Part shown: positions 25,553 to 34,633 of the stretch, one piece after another
Position numbering within the stretch: the first letter of the stretch is position 1
How the letters are laid out: each line of letters begins with the position of its first letter
The notes under the pieces: model-generated
Seen by the model: the letters and a program-made list of their open reading frames with translations, nothing else
Told to the model about the DNA's origin: nothing
Database searches by the model: none
DNA from: Terrimonas ginsenosidimutans
GTDB taxonomy: Bacteria > Bacteroidota > Bacteroidia > Chitinophagales > Chitinophagaceae
Length of the DNA stretch: 64,000 bases
Direction of reading: 5' to 3'
Assembly: GCF_022012415.1 (NCBI RefSeq)
Contig: NZ_JAKLTR010000002.1
Location: 310,001-374,000, forward strand
Translations under genes and position numbers: made by a program

Positions 25553-26215
25553 ATGCAAAACACCACAAAGCCAGACAGCTTGCAGGCAATGATCAGTGAT
25601 ACGCTGTCGAAGATCGCAGATAGTTCACTTCAATCGTTCAGGCCGGTAATGGATGGAATGCTCAATAATATGTCTTCTATCAGCCAGTCTGTGAAGAATA
25701 TAAATCCTGCGTCCATTAAGCTTCCGAAACTTACTAGTGATAATTGCAACTGTTGTCCGCCTGAACCAAAATGCCCGCCGCATTGCATCGCACAGATCAC
25801 ACGCATTGCCGCACAGGATGAACGGATCCTCATTCCCTTTATGGTGAAGAACTCCTGCAGCAAAATAAAAACATACCGGGTCGGTGTGCGTGAACTGAAA
25901 GACCAGGATGGGAATATGGCGCCATTTCAGCCGCAGTTGAGCAAGCAAACGGTTACTGTTGAACCGGGAAGGTCTGAAAGAGTTGTCATGATGATCGAGC
26001 TTGGGCAATTTGCCAATGGCGCTACTTATACAACCGAAATTGTGCTGCGCGAAAAAGAGATCAATCAGAATATCTGCTTCACACTTAAGATCGATAACGA
26101 TCATCATCTCGTTACCGCTCAGCCACAGGATGAAAAACAATACCAGTTACGCTGGCAAAGCTGGCAAAGTCATTTTTACTGCGAACCGAAGAAGGATGTG
26201 CGTGCGAACCAGTAA
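25553..26215 (+). CDS. Helix plus beta-sandwich protein with a cysteine cluster
   Basis: A 220-residue protein with no signal peptide. Residues 8-50 form an amphipathic, Ser/Met-rich helical segment (LQAMISDTLSKIADSS and LNNMSSISQSVKNI). A compact cysteine cluster follows at about 64-78 (CNCCPPEPKCPPHC), which could bind a metal or cross-link. Residues 80-190 are a beta sandwich with VEPGRSERVVMMIELG and GATYTTEIVLREKE, the same signature as its neighbours. The layout (helix for a surface, sandwich for display) resembles a granule coat protein, but this is inference. It lies 18 bases after the previous gene and 27 before the next. Confidence 0.75.
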   Translation: MQNTTKPDSLQAMISDTLSKIADSSLQSFRPVMDGMLNNMSSISQSVKNINPASIKLPKLTSDNCNCCPPEPKCPPHCIAQITRIAAQDERILIPFMVKNSCSKIKTYRVGVRELKDQDGNMAPFQPQLSKQTVTVEPGRSERVVMMIELGQFANGATYTTEIVLREKEINQNICFTLKIDNDHHLVTAQPQDEKQYQLRWQSWQSHFYCEPKKDVRANQ

Positions 26216-26242
26216 CTATTCCGCAAACAAAATTCCTGTGTA

Positions 26243-26926
26243 ATGAGCAATGAAAAGCAAGCTTTTTCAAAGGCGCTGGAAGAAGCGCTGAATAAATCCG
26301 TTGAGGCAAACAAAGTGTTCCTGAACGAAAGCTCGAAATTCTTTCAGCAAATAGGTAAACAGGATGGAACAAAGCGGTTCAACTTCCTGAAGGGTGAAAC
26401 GCTGTCCAATACGTTCGGTGAATACATGAAACTTAATCTGGAACATTTCAATAACCTGGTTGATCTTGGTGTAAGCTTTATGCGGACGGTAAATAATTCC
26501 GCTGCAACGGATAGTGACAACCATCCTTCTGAAGAGACTCCAGCTGATCAGCCAAGTTTTGTTTTGGAAAAAGAAACGCCGGCCGGTCAGCAGGTCAGAT
26601 TTCAGTTCCTATTGGATAATATAAAGCAGGAAGCAGTGGCGTGTCAACTAGTACACACAGGTTTTACAGGCCCGGCACGGGATGAAGTTCTGCAGCGTTT
26701 CAGGATGGATTTTACTCCACCCGTTTTTACACTGAATGCCGGTGAATCTCATTCGATCGATATCGTTGTAGATATTCCCGCTGATGCAGCTCCGGGTCTT
26801 TATACCACGCGTGTACAGGTAAAAGGATTTGAACCTGCGCACTTTTCGGTTCAGCTTACTGTTATTGAATCACCAACGCAACCTGGTACTGATGGCGGTA
26901 AAGAAAAAAAATCAAAGCGGAAGTAA
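26243..26926 (+). CDS. Phasin-like helical domain fused to a beta sandwich
   Basis: A 227-residue protein. The first 90 residues are helical with phasin-like spacing (KALEEALNKSVEANKVFLNE, then FGEYMKLNLEHFNNLVDLG and FMRTVNN); phasins coat polyester storage granules. An acidic linker (SDNHPSEETPADQPS) leads to a beta sandwich of about 110 residues ending LNAGESHSIDIVVDIP and APGLYTTRVQVKG. The protein ends in a basic tail (GGKEKKSKRK). It has no export signal. The next gene starts 35 bases before this one ends, in another frame, which indicates tight translational coupling. The phasin link rests on residue pattern only. Confidence 0.75.
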   Translation: MSNEKQAFSKALEEALNKSVEANKVFLNESSKFFQQIGKQDGTKRFNFLKGETLSNTFGEYMKLNLEHFNNLVDLGVSFMRTVNNSAATDSDNHPSEETPADQPSFVLEKETPAGQQVRFQFLLDNIKQEAVACQLVHTGFTGPARDEVLQRFRMDFTPPVFTLNAGESHSIDIVVDIPADAAPGLYTTRVQVKGFEPAHFSVQLTVIESPTQPGTDGGKEKKSKRK

Positions 26927-27638
26927 ACAGCAGGAGAGCAAAACAGGAGCAGACAAGTTGTTTGACAGTCTGCATCCCAACAACATGCTCAATAATGCGC
27001 AGAAAGTGATCAATTCCGCGGTGAATGTACTGGAAGAGGAGATCGCCGCAGGCATACTTGCCGCGAAGCGCATCGAGAAGAAGATGATCAATGTGGAAGA
27101 AGTGCGTGATGACAGTCAGAATCTCATGAACAGGATCCGTAAAGACACGCATGAGGCGCTGGATATCTTCCTGGATGCATTAGCTGCATTGTCGAAACAG
27201 GTTGGGATTTTAACGGATTCCGTGTCAAAGGAAAATAATGGGGGTGCAAAGGCGGACGCTTTCAGACCGGGCGCAAATAGTTCTGTTCAGATGGTTGATC
27301 ATGATGGCCCTGTGAGCGCCGGCAGTACCATCACCTTGTCATTTGTGCTGAGTGACGACACCATAAAAGTACCTGTTCAGCTCGATCTGCAAAAAACAGA
27401 CTTCTCCGGACCGGATAACCAAAAGGTTCCGGTAAAAAATTTGACCGTTGATCCATCTTCCTTTCTATTGAATCCTGGTGAAGAAAAAGAGGTGACCATC
27501 CAGGTCAGACTGCCACGCATATGTGCACCGGGACAATACAACTCGATCCTGACGGTAAAACAGATGCCGGACGTGAAGGTGGTGCTCAGTTTTGAAGTAC
27601 AAGAGGGAGGGGAAGAGGGAAGGAGTTTAAAAGTTTAA
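26892..27638 (+). CDS. Phasin-like helical domain fused to a beta sandwich, second copy
   Basis: A 248-residue protein from ATG 26892 (MAVKKKNQSGSKQQ); the open frame upstream overlaps the previous gene. A basic head is followed by a helical region of about 100 residues (NNAQKVINSAVNVLEEEIAA, RDDSQNLMNRIRKDTHEALD, FLDALAALSKQVGILTDS). The sandwich (about 128-240) has LNPGEEKEVTIQVRLP and APGQYNSILTVKQ, clearly paralogous to the preceding protein. The last residues (EGGEEGRSLKV) are encoded by the start of the left repeat arm at 27.6 kb, so the repeat has set the C-terminus. Coat or scaffold role is inferred from the domain pair. Confidence 0.75.
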   Translation: MAVKKKNQSGSKQQESKTGADKLFDSLHPNNMLNNAQKVINSAVNVLEEEIAAGILAAKRIEKKMINVEEVRDDSQNLMNRIRKDTHEALDIFLDALAALSKQVGILTDSVSKENNGGAKADAFRPGANSSVQMVDHDGPVSAGSTITLSFVLSDDTIKVPVQLDLQKTDFSGPDNQKVPVKNLTVDPSSFLLNPGEEKEVTIQVRLPRICAPGQYNSILTVKQMPDVKVVLSFEVQEGGEEGRSLKV

Positions 27639-27941
27639 GAGTTTAATAGTTTAAGAGTTTAATAGTTTAATAGTTTAAGGGTTTAAGGGTTTAAGGGTTT
27701 AAAAGTTTAGGAGCGCATTTGGTGAGGTTCGTACGGTTTAGGCGGATTCGTAATTCTATCTAAGGATAATTGTAACGATCGAGATCCTTAAATCGCATAA
27801 AACTCAATTATCGCAACACCGTCCAAAACGCCCTAACCATAACTGTTAAACTTTTAAACTATTAAACCCTTAAACTATTAAACTTTTAAACTCTTAAACT
27901 CTTAATCTCTTAACTCTTCACCCCTTCACCCCCCTCCCCCC
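27602..27941. repeat. Near-palindromic element of 9-nt tandem repeats
   Basis: The left arm (27602-27713) begins G-rich (agagggaggggaagaggg) and continues as 9-base units of the type gtttaa(g/t)ag and gtttaaggg. The right arm (27843-27941) is its reverse complement: cttttaaac, tattaaacc and similar units ending in ctcttcaccccttcac and a C-rich run that stops at the next start codon. The 129-base centre also pairs in part (gtttaggcg with cgccctaac; aaggat with atcctt). No transposase gene or target duplication is visible. The arms could form a very long hairpin in RNA or a cruciform. Confidence 0.85.
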
Positions 27942-28970
27942 ATGTCTGAACACCTCATGCGCTCCGTTCTCGAAGAGTATGGCCGGCTTACTTCGCAGGC
28001 TATGGCTCACTATATTCCGGACAAGGAGCCTAGAAAGTATTTGTATGATCTGGTGCCGGATTATCCCGGGCGGGGTGGAAAGTATTTCAGACCAGGCCTG
28101 GCGATTGCAACCGGTAACGTATATGGAGGATCGCCGGCGCTTACGCTCAACAGTGCGGTGACACTGGAGTTGCTGCACAATGCGTTCCTGATCCACGATG
28201 ATGTGGAGGATGAGAGCCTTTCACGGCGGAATCGCCCTACAATGCATGAGTACAGCAGCAGATCGATCGCTATTAATGTTGGCGATGCGATGAATGCGCT
28301 GGCCATGTATCCACTGCTTAAGAACCGGGAATTGCTTGGTCCGAAACTGACGCTGGCTATCTTTATGGAGATACAGCATATGGTGATAGAGTCGGCGGAA
28401 GGACAGGCAATGGAGCTCGGCTGGCGGCAGGATAACCGGGAGGATCTTGCTGATGAAGATTACTACAGGATGATCCTGAAGAAGACCTGCTGGTATACCT
28501 GTATCCATCCCATTCGCATCGGTGCGATGATCGGTTCGCATGGGAAGGTTGATCCTGATCTGTTCAATCGACTCGGCTATTTTATGGGAGTAGCCTTCCA
28601 GATCCAGGATGATGTATTGAACCTTGTTGCGGAAGAAAAGAAATACGGAAAAGAGATCGGTGGGGATATTGTAGAAGGTAAACGGACCCTGATACTGATC
28701 CATCTTCTTGGAGCATGTTCAGCCGCCGAGCGCAAAGAGATCATGCATTTTTTATCACGGCCTATCAGGGAGCGCGACCAGCAAATGGCCACGCAGATCC
28801 TGTCGCTTATGCACCGGTATGAAAGCATTGAATACGCGAAGCGCAATGCGAAGTATATGGCAGGAGGAGCATTGAAAGAATTTTACAGCATCTTCTCGAG
28901 ATTTCCATCGTCAAAAGATAAATCATTCATTGAAAGTATAATTCTTTATATGATCAATCGAGACTACTAG
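27942..28970 (+). CDS. Polyprenyl diphosphate synthase family protein (GGPP-synthase-like)
   Basis: A 342-residue trans-isoprenyl diphosphate synthase. The first aspartate-rich motif is D86-D-V-E-D90 (IHDDVEDES), without the two-residue insertion of bacterial FPP synthases. The second is D223-D-V-L-N227 (QIQDDVLNL). GGKYFRP gives the conserved GK-x-x-RP. KRTLILIHLL fits the K(R/K)T segment. These enzymes add isopentenyl diphosphate to allylic diphosphates; the motif form favours C20 or longer products, but chain length cannot be fixed by reading. The flavoprotein gene of the geranylgeranyl-reductase family follows after 50 bases, so the pair probably makes a reduced isoprenoid. Confidence 0.92.
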   Translation: MSEHLMRSVLEEYGRLTSQAMAHYIPDKEPRKYLYDLVPDYPGRGGKYFRPGLAIATGNVYGGSPALTLNSAVTLELLHNAFLIHDDVEDESLSRRNRPTMHEYSSRSIAINVGDAMNALAMYPLLKNRELLGPKLTLAIFMEIQHMVIESAEGQAMELGWRQDNREDLADEDYYRMILKKTCWYTCIHPIRIGAMIGSHGKVDPDLFNRLGYFMGVAFQIQDDVLNLVAEEKKYGKEIGGDIVEGKRTLILIHLLGACSAAERKEIMHFLSRPIRERDQQMATQILSLMHRYESIEYAKRNAKYMAGGALKEFYSIFSRFPSSKDKSFIESIILYMINRDY

Positions 28971-29020
28971 CATTCTTTGCCAGGGTCGGGCAGGTCGTTC
29001 ATTAATAATTGCCATACTAT

Positions 29021-30490
29021 ATGCTGATCGTACGAACGTTGAATAAATATGACTGCGATGTGCTGATCGCGGGAGGTGGCCCGGCGGGTAGCGGTCTCGC
29101 ATTTCATCTGGCCAGCCAGGGGTATAAGGTGATCGTTGTGGATGCTGAGTCGTTTCCCCGCGATAAGGTCTGTGGTGATGGGGTGAGCCCGATCGCTTTG
29201 GCAGAACTGCAGGCCATGGGCATTACACAAACAGAGAAGTTTGCGTCAACGAATGAGATAAAGCAGGTCGGATTATTCATTAAGAATGATAAAGTGATCA
29301 TCAATCTCTCGAAGCCTGATCATCTTCCCTTTCACGCACATATCATTCCGCGGGTGGAGCTGGATCAATGGATCGTTTCCGCCGCGCAAAAAGCTGGTGC
29401 CACATACCTGGAGAATACAAGGGTGACGGGTTTTGAAATAAGATCGGGAGTGGCGATCGCGCAATTGAAACAAGGGAGAAAAAATTTTACACTCAATGCA
29501 AAGATGATCGTTGGTGCAGATGGAAGCCGGTCTGTAGTGGCCCGTCAACTCAATGGCAAACCACCAGACAGCGAGTTCCAGCTGGTGGGTCTTCGTGCTT
29601 ATTATGAAAAGGTGAATGGCCCAACTGACAGAGTGGATATTTATTTCAGTGAAGAAAGTTTTCCCGGGATCTTCTGGATGTTTCCCAAAGGCCCCGCAGG
29701 TGCCAACATCGGAATGGCAATGGTCTCCAAGACGCTGCCCACTAAAACCGCTGATGTAAAGCAATTGCTGATCAATCATATTGCCAGGAATAAAGATATA
29801 CGTGAGCGGATCGGCAATGGACAGATGGAGGGTAAGATCATGGGCTGGCCAATTACTTTCTATAACAGTAAAACCCGCATCATAGGAGATCGTGTGTTGC
29901 TTGCGGGTGATGCAGCTGGTTTGATCAATCCTTTAAGTGGTGATGGGATCCAGTATGCATTGCTAAGCGCAAGGTGGGCTGCTGAAACGATCAGCCATTG
30001 TCTGCAGGCAAATGACCTCTCTGTAAATGGGCTTCAAAGCTACCAGCGGCGGGTGAATGCAGAGCTTGGTTATGATTTCGCATTATCCAATCTGCTGGTA
30101 CAGTTTCCCCGGAATAGATCTTTAAGCAAATTATGGATGACCATACTGGAAGTAATGATCGCAAGAGCAAAACAGGATCCGAAGTATGCAGACACCATCG
30201 CAGGCATTTTCGAAGGAACCTATCCATCCTATAAAGCGCTGAATGCTTCATTTATCCTCAATTCGGTGAAGCAGGGGGCCACTGAATTCAGCGAAGGTTT
30301 TAAAAAAGCGATGGGGCAACCGGGAGGGCTGATCGCAACAGGATTGCAGGCGACGGAGAGTATAACGGCTCTTCTGTCTGAACTATCCACTTATCAGAAA
30401 GATCATATAGACTGGATGAAAAATACATTGGGCAAGACGGCGAAAGTAGCCGCCCATATCATCACACGAATGAACGCTAATGGCCGCTGA
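29021..30490 (+). CDS. Geranylgeranyl reductase family flavoprotein
   Basis: A 489-residue FAD-dependent oxidoreductase. The dinucleotide-binding motif is AGGGPAGSGLAFHLA, followed by FPRDKVCGDGVSP, the P-R-x-K-x-C-G(D/G) signature of this family, with the conserved cysteine. The second FAD motif is LAGDAAGLINPLSGDGIQYAL. IVGADGSRSVVAR is also standard. Members saturate double bonds in geranylgeranyl chains of lipids, chlorophyll or quinones; related ones act as monooxygenases. ATG 29021 is preferred to a TTG at 29009. The tail (400-489) is hydrophobic and helical, possibly for membrane contact. Position behind the polyprenyl synthase suggests its product is the substrate. Confidence 0.9.
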   Translation: MLIVRTLNKYDCDVLIAGGGPAGSGLAFHLASQGYKVIVVDAESFPRDKVCGDGVSPIALAELQAMGITQTEKFASTNEIKQVGLFIKNDKVIINLSKPDHLPFHAHIIPRVELDQWIVSAAQKAGATYLENTRVTGFEIRSGVAIAQLKQGRKNFTLNAKMIVGADGSRSVVARQLNGKPPDSEFQLVGLRAYYEKVNGPTDRVDIYFSEESFPGIFWMFPKGPAGANIGMAMVSKTLPTKTADVKQLLINHIARNKDIRERIGNGQMEGKIMGWPITFYNSKTRIIGDRVLLAGDAAGLINPLSGDGIQYALLSARWAAETISHCLQANDLSVNGLQSYQRRVNAELGYDFALSNLLVQFPRNRSLSKLWMTILEVMIARAKQDPKYADTIAGIFEGTYPSYKALNASFILNSVKQGATEFSEGFKKAMGQPGGLIATGLQATESITALLSELSTYQKDHIDWMKNTLGKTAKVAAHIITRMNANGR

Positions 30491-30597
30491 TCGGCCGGTG
30501 ATAGTTTGACCGGAGTAATGGAAAGGAAGGTTTGCCGGAAAGCTTGAGCGCCGGATTTTAATTTTATTCTAATATGTTCGAGGTTTTTTTGGGTGTT

Positions 30598-30627
30598 TTG
30601 ATTTAGTGGGAGCGTATATTATATTTA
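30598..30627 (+). promoter_or_regulatory. Candidate promoter of the transglutaminase-like gene
   Basis: TTG at 30598-30600 is spaced 19 bases from TATATTTA (30620-30627), a five-of-six match to the Bacteroidota -33/-7 pair TTG and TAnnTTTG. Transcription would start about 15 bases before the ATG at 30650. Confidence 0.4.
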
Positions 30628-30649
30628 TGCCCCAAACCACCACTGAATC

Positions 30650-33600
30650 ATGAAGAAAACCTTATTCTTTGTCTGTACTCTTGTACTTTGTATCTATTCT
30701 GTTTTTGCAAATGATTATGATAAAGCCTGGGAAGCGCTCCACCGGAATGACCGAAAGAAGGCTGCCGAATATCTCCAGAAAGCGCTGAAAGATCCGGCCT
30801 GCGCTACGGATGCTTATGTAACGCTTGTGTATCTCCATACTTTTGAGGGAAATGAGAAGACGGGAAATGATTTTACTGAAAAGATCATCCGGCCGCTCAA
30901 AGATGCAAACCCTTATCTCTATGCAATGTGGTTCCGTCAGCCGGTTCTTGGTGCCTATGGAAAAAAAGAGGCCGCCAGCCAGGTCGAACTGCTGAATACT
31001 ATTTTCCAGAACCCCGGTATTAATGGGTCGGTTAAAGCAGCGGCGCACTATGTGAAAGGATCTCATCACCTTTCTTCCAATGAATTTGAAAAAGCGATGG
31101 CGGAATGGGGCCAGGTTGGCAGTTTTATCGACTGGCAGTTTGCAGGGCCATTTGAGAATCTGTCCGGAACCGGTTTTTATAAAGATCATGGACCGCTGGC
31201 CCATCCGGAAAAAACGGCGGTTTTCTCGGGGGTTAACAAAGCCCCGATCAACTGGTTCAATCCCGCTTCGAGCAACAGGGATGCCTGGAAGTTTGTCAAC
31301 TATCATGTGCCTAACAATACCGCGATCATTTTCGCCCAGTCGTTCATCTACTCTCCGGATGATAAGGAGATCATTTTGAATGCCGGCGCAAGCGGATCGC
31401 TTAAAGTCTGGTTGAACGATGCCCTCGTCCTGTCCGAGTCAAAAGAACAGGTAACGGAACTCGACTATTACAGGGCAAGCTGCAAATTGAATAAAGGCTA
31501 TAACCGGGTGCTTGTGCAGCTGGGATATTCCAATAGCACGACAGCAAATTTTATCATCAGGGGAACCGATGCAAATGGTAATGTTATCAACGGGCTGAAA
31601 GAAGTGAGCTCCTATCAGCCGTATGTAAAGGCTTCCGCTAACAGCAACCCTGTAGAAATAAGCCATTTTGCGGAGACCTATTTCAGGCAAAAAATAAAAG
31701 CACAGCCTGCCAATCCTGTCAACTATATTTTGCTGACTCAAGCGCTTCTGCGGAATGATAAAGCATTTGAAGCCCGCAAAACGATCGAAACGATAGTTAA
31801 GAAGTTCCCTGATAATTCCCTGCTGCGTTTTGAATTTATTCAGTGCCTGTTAAAAGATCAGAATAAAACATTGCTTTCACAGGAAATAGAAAGGCTTAAA
31901 GAAAAAGACCCGGAATGCCTGCTGACCTACAAGCTTAACATTCAGCAAATGCTGGAGGAAGAAAAGTACGAAGAGGCAGAAGATCTTTATATGAAAATGA
32001 TCCAGCTTTACAGGGAAACGGGTGAAACCGTCAAAACGAGGATCGAGATCCTGAATGCAAGAAAGAAATATGACGAAGCAGTGAAACTTGTTCTTGATGG
32101 CTATGAAAAATATCCGCAAAATTATTCATTTGTGCAGATGATGTTCAACGTTCAGAAGAACTCCTATAAAGACATTGATAAAGCGCTCGGAGTGTATGAG
32201 AAATACCTGAACGAAAATTTCTCTTATGCACTTTTGAAGCAATTAGGGCAGGAATATATGGAGCAGGGGAAGAGGGAGAAAGGGCTGGAGTGCTGGAAGC
32301 GTCTGTTGGCAATGTTTCCCTATGATACAGAACTGCTGACAGATATGGCCCGCTACTATTATCAGCAGCAGGACTATAAAACAGCTTCGAAATATTGCGA
32401 TACTGTTCTGACTATCGCACCGTTTGTAGCGAACTACTGGAACAATCACGCCGTGATCTCAGAACAGGATGCGCAAATGGATGCCGCGCTCACCTCCTAT
32501 AGAAAGACGCTTGTCTTCGATCCGAACAAATATGAAACGCGGAAGAAATTACGGGAGCTGGGAAAGAAGAAGGACCTGTACAAGCAATTTCCGGAGACGG
32601 ATGTGTATGAACTGATCAAAAAATCTGCCGGCAGGGAAGTGTCGAAAGACTACGGGTTCTCTTACCTGCTGGATGAAAAGCAGGTGATCGCTTATGGTGA
32701 AGGGGGCGTCGAAGAGTACGTTACGCTTGTGATCAAAATAAACACCGAAGCGGGAATTGATAAGTGGAAAGAAAGCTACATTCCTTATAATTCGTATTCC
32801 CAGACATTGCTGATTGAAAAGGCAGAAGTGGTTAAAAAGAACGGAGGCAAACATCAGGCAGAGAAAGACGGGAGCGATATTGTATTTACCTCGCTGGAAG
32901 CGGGAGATGCGATCGTGATCAAATACCGCCTGCAGAATTATTCTTCCGGAAGATTGTCTGCTGATTTCTGGGACAGGTTTGTACTGAGCTCGTTTCAACC
33001 ATCAGGCATCGTCCGCTACAGCCTGCTGATAGACCAGTCACTGCCGCTGAAATATGAAATGACGAATACTGATCTTAAGCCGGTGATCAGGGATGTTGAT
33101 GAGTTTAAAATGTATACATGGCAGGTGAATGATCTTTCCCCGGTTGAGTCAGAGCCTTATATGCCGAACCTGACCGATGTCTCTCCTGCACTGCATATAT
33201 CCACCGTGAACTCATGGGATAAGATCGTGGAATGGTATAGTGACCTCAGCCATTACAGGATCGAGGATGAATATGAGCTCAGGGAAGTGTACGACTCTAT
33301 TTTTGCAAATACGAAGAACCTGGCGCCATTGAAGAAAGCGGAGAAGATCTATAATTATATCCAGCAGAATATCCGGTACAGTCACATTTCATTCCGCCAG
33401 GGAGCTTATATCCCTCAAAGGCCTTCCGTAACGTTAAACACGCGCCTGGGAGATTGTAAGGATCTTTCCTCGCTGTTTGTCTCTCTTGCAACGATGGCTG
33501 GCCTGAAAGCAAATATGGTGCTGGTAGATACAAAGGATAATGGATTGAAAGAAATGACCCTGCCGAGCCTGGAATTCAATCATTGTATCGTATTGCTGCA

Positions 33601-34405
33601 GGTGGACGGGCAGCAGCTGTATCTTGAACTGACCGACAATGAGCTGCCATTTGCAAGCCTGCCATATAATGTCCCCGGGGCAATGTCGCTGATCATTCCA
33701 ACCTACAATGTTGAACCGGCCAAAGGTGCATTACAGCCTGTTGCGGCAGTTGGCCGTACTTCTGACAGGGTACTCCGGAAAGGCACGATCGGGTTTGACG
33801 GATCTGATCTTAAGATGGATGTTGATATCGTAAAAACGGCAGCATTGAGCAGTGATCTTCGTGCTAATTATAAAAACCTAAGTGAAGAAAAGCAAAAGGA
33901 AAAACTTCAGGGAGCGATCAGCGGCAGCTTTAAAAACCCATTAAGCATTTCTAAGGTCAATTTTAACGGATTGGAATCTGCGGTTGACTCGGTTTCCTAT
34001 TCCTACTCATTTGTAGTGAAGAATGAACTGATCGAAGTAGGGGATATGAGCATGGTCCGTATTCCTTTCGGAGATGTGGTTGCAACGCTTGATAACTTCT
34101 CTAAAGAAAAACGGGTGTTCCCGCTTGAGTACTGGCGCTATGAAGATGCTGATACGTATGAAACGAGTATTACGATCAATGCTCCGGCAGGTAAAAAGCT
34201 GATCGAGATCCCCAGGTCAGAATCATTCCAGTTTGGCTCAAGCACCTACTCGATCGAGTTTATTGCGGATGGAGATACGAAGCTCCAGGTAAAACGGAAA
34301 GCACGGATGAACAGGCAGGATATCGGAGTGGGGGACTATGCCGGCTTCAAAGAGTTTTTCAACAAGATCATAAAGGTGGAGTCAAAGTATATTGCGTTTA
34401 AATAA
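30650..34405 (+). CDS. Large secreted TPR, DUF3857 and transglutaminase-like protein
   Basis: A 1251-residue protein with a signal peptide (KKTLFFVCTLVLCIYSVFA). Residues 25-640 hold tetratricopeptide-like helix pairs (for example KYEEAEDLYMKMIQLYRETG and ALTSYRKTLVFDPNKYETRK) broken by a beta domain with GSLKVWLNDALVLS near 250. A DUF3857 domain lies at about 670-830. The transglutaminase-like core follows, with C936 (GDCKDLSSLF), H978 (FNHCIVLL) and D996 (LELTDNEL) as the triad. A DUF2569-like beta tail closes the protein. Such proteins are common in Bacteroidota periplasm; protease or cross-linking activity is unproven. It stands alone with its own promoter-like element. Confidence 0.88.
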   Translation: MKKTLFFVCTLVLCIYSVFANDYDKAWEALHRNDRKKAAEYLQKALKDPACATDAYVTLVYLHTFEGNEKTGNDFTEKIIRPLKDANPYLYAMWFRQPVLGAYGKKEAASQVELLNTIFQNPGINGSVKAAAHYVKGSHHLSSNEFEKAMAEWGQVGSFIDWQFAGPFENLSGTGFYKDHGPLAHPEKTAVFSGVNKAPINWFNPASSNRDAWKFVNYHVPNNTAIIFAQSFIYSPDDKEIILNAGASGSLKVWLNDALVLSESKEQVTELDYYRASCKLNKGYNRVLVQLGYSNSTTANFIIRGTDANGNVINGLKEVSSYQPYVKASANSNPVEISHFAETYFRQKIKAQPANPVNYILLTQALLRNDKAFEARKTIETIVKKFPDNSLLRFEFIQCLLKDQNKTLLSQEIERLKEKDPECLLTYKLNIQQMLEEEKYEEAEDLYMKMIQLYRETGETVKTRIEILNARKKYDEAVKLVLDGYEKYPQNYSFVQMMFNVQKNSYKDIDKALGVYEKYLNENFSYALLKQLGQEYMEQGKREKGLECWKRLLAMFPYDTELLTDMARYYYQQQDYKTASKYCDTVLTIAPFVANYWNNHAVISEQDAQMDAALTSYRKTLVFDPNKYETRKKLRELGKKKDLYKQFPETDVYELIKKSAGREVSKDYGFSYLLDEKQVIAYGEGGVEEYVTLVIKINTEAGIDKWKESYIPYNSYSQTLLIEKAEVVKKNGGKHQAEKDGSDIVFTSLEAGDAIVIKYRLQNYSSGRLSADFWDRFVLSSFQPSGIVRYSLLIDQSLPLKYEMTNTDLKPVIRDVDEFKMYTWQVNDLSPVESEPYMPNLTDVSPALHISTVNSWDKIVEWYSDLSHYRIEDEYELREVYDSIFANTKNLAPLKKAEKIYNYIQQNIRYSHISFRQGAYIPQRPSVTLNTRLGDCKDLSSLFVSLATMAGLKANMVLVDTKDNGLKEMTLPSLEFNHCIVLLQVDGQQLYLELTDNELPFASLPYNVPGAMSLIIPTYNVEPAKGALQPVAAVGRTSDRVLRKGTIGFDGSDLKMDVDIVKTAALSSDLRANYKNLSEEKQKEKLQGAISGSFKNPLSISKVNFNGLESAVDSVSYSYSFVVKNELIEVGDMSMVRIPFGDVVATLDNFSKEKRVFPLEYWRYEDADTYETSITINAPAGKKLIEIPRSESFQFGSSTYSIEFIADGDTKLQVKRKARMNRQDIGVGDYAGFKEFFNKIIKVESKYIAFK

Positions 34406-34431
34406 ATAGACCCGAAAGGACTGATCACCGC

Positions 34432-34482
34432 GATTGCAAAGGCCTCAGCGGATCGATAAGATCTGTTGAGGCCTTTGCAATC
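34432..34482. terminator. Hairpin between convergent genes
   Basis: An 18-base arm pair (34432-34449 with 34465-34482, one G-U position) is centred between the transglutaminase-like gene and the mannan locus. There is no clear U-run on either side, but the stem is long and the place is right for bidirectional termination. Confidence 0.65.
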
Positions 34483-34633
34483 ATGAGAAGCTGATTTCAT
34501 CTGTATGCGTTTAGCATGGGATCAGGTTATTGTCGACGTTCAAAGGCGGAACCTTTCGTTGCATCACCCGACGTGTGATCTTCGTGTAAGCTGCGATGCT
34601 CCTGCGCCAGTCTCCAACTGAAGAAGCTTTCAA

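Noticed and set aside
27602-27941. CRISPR array
   Set aside because: The units are 9 bases long, contiguous and inverted between arms; there are no spacers and no cas genes.
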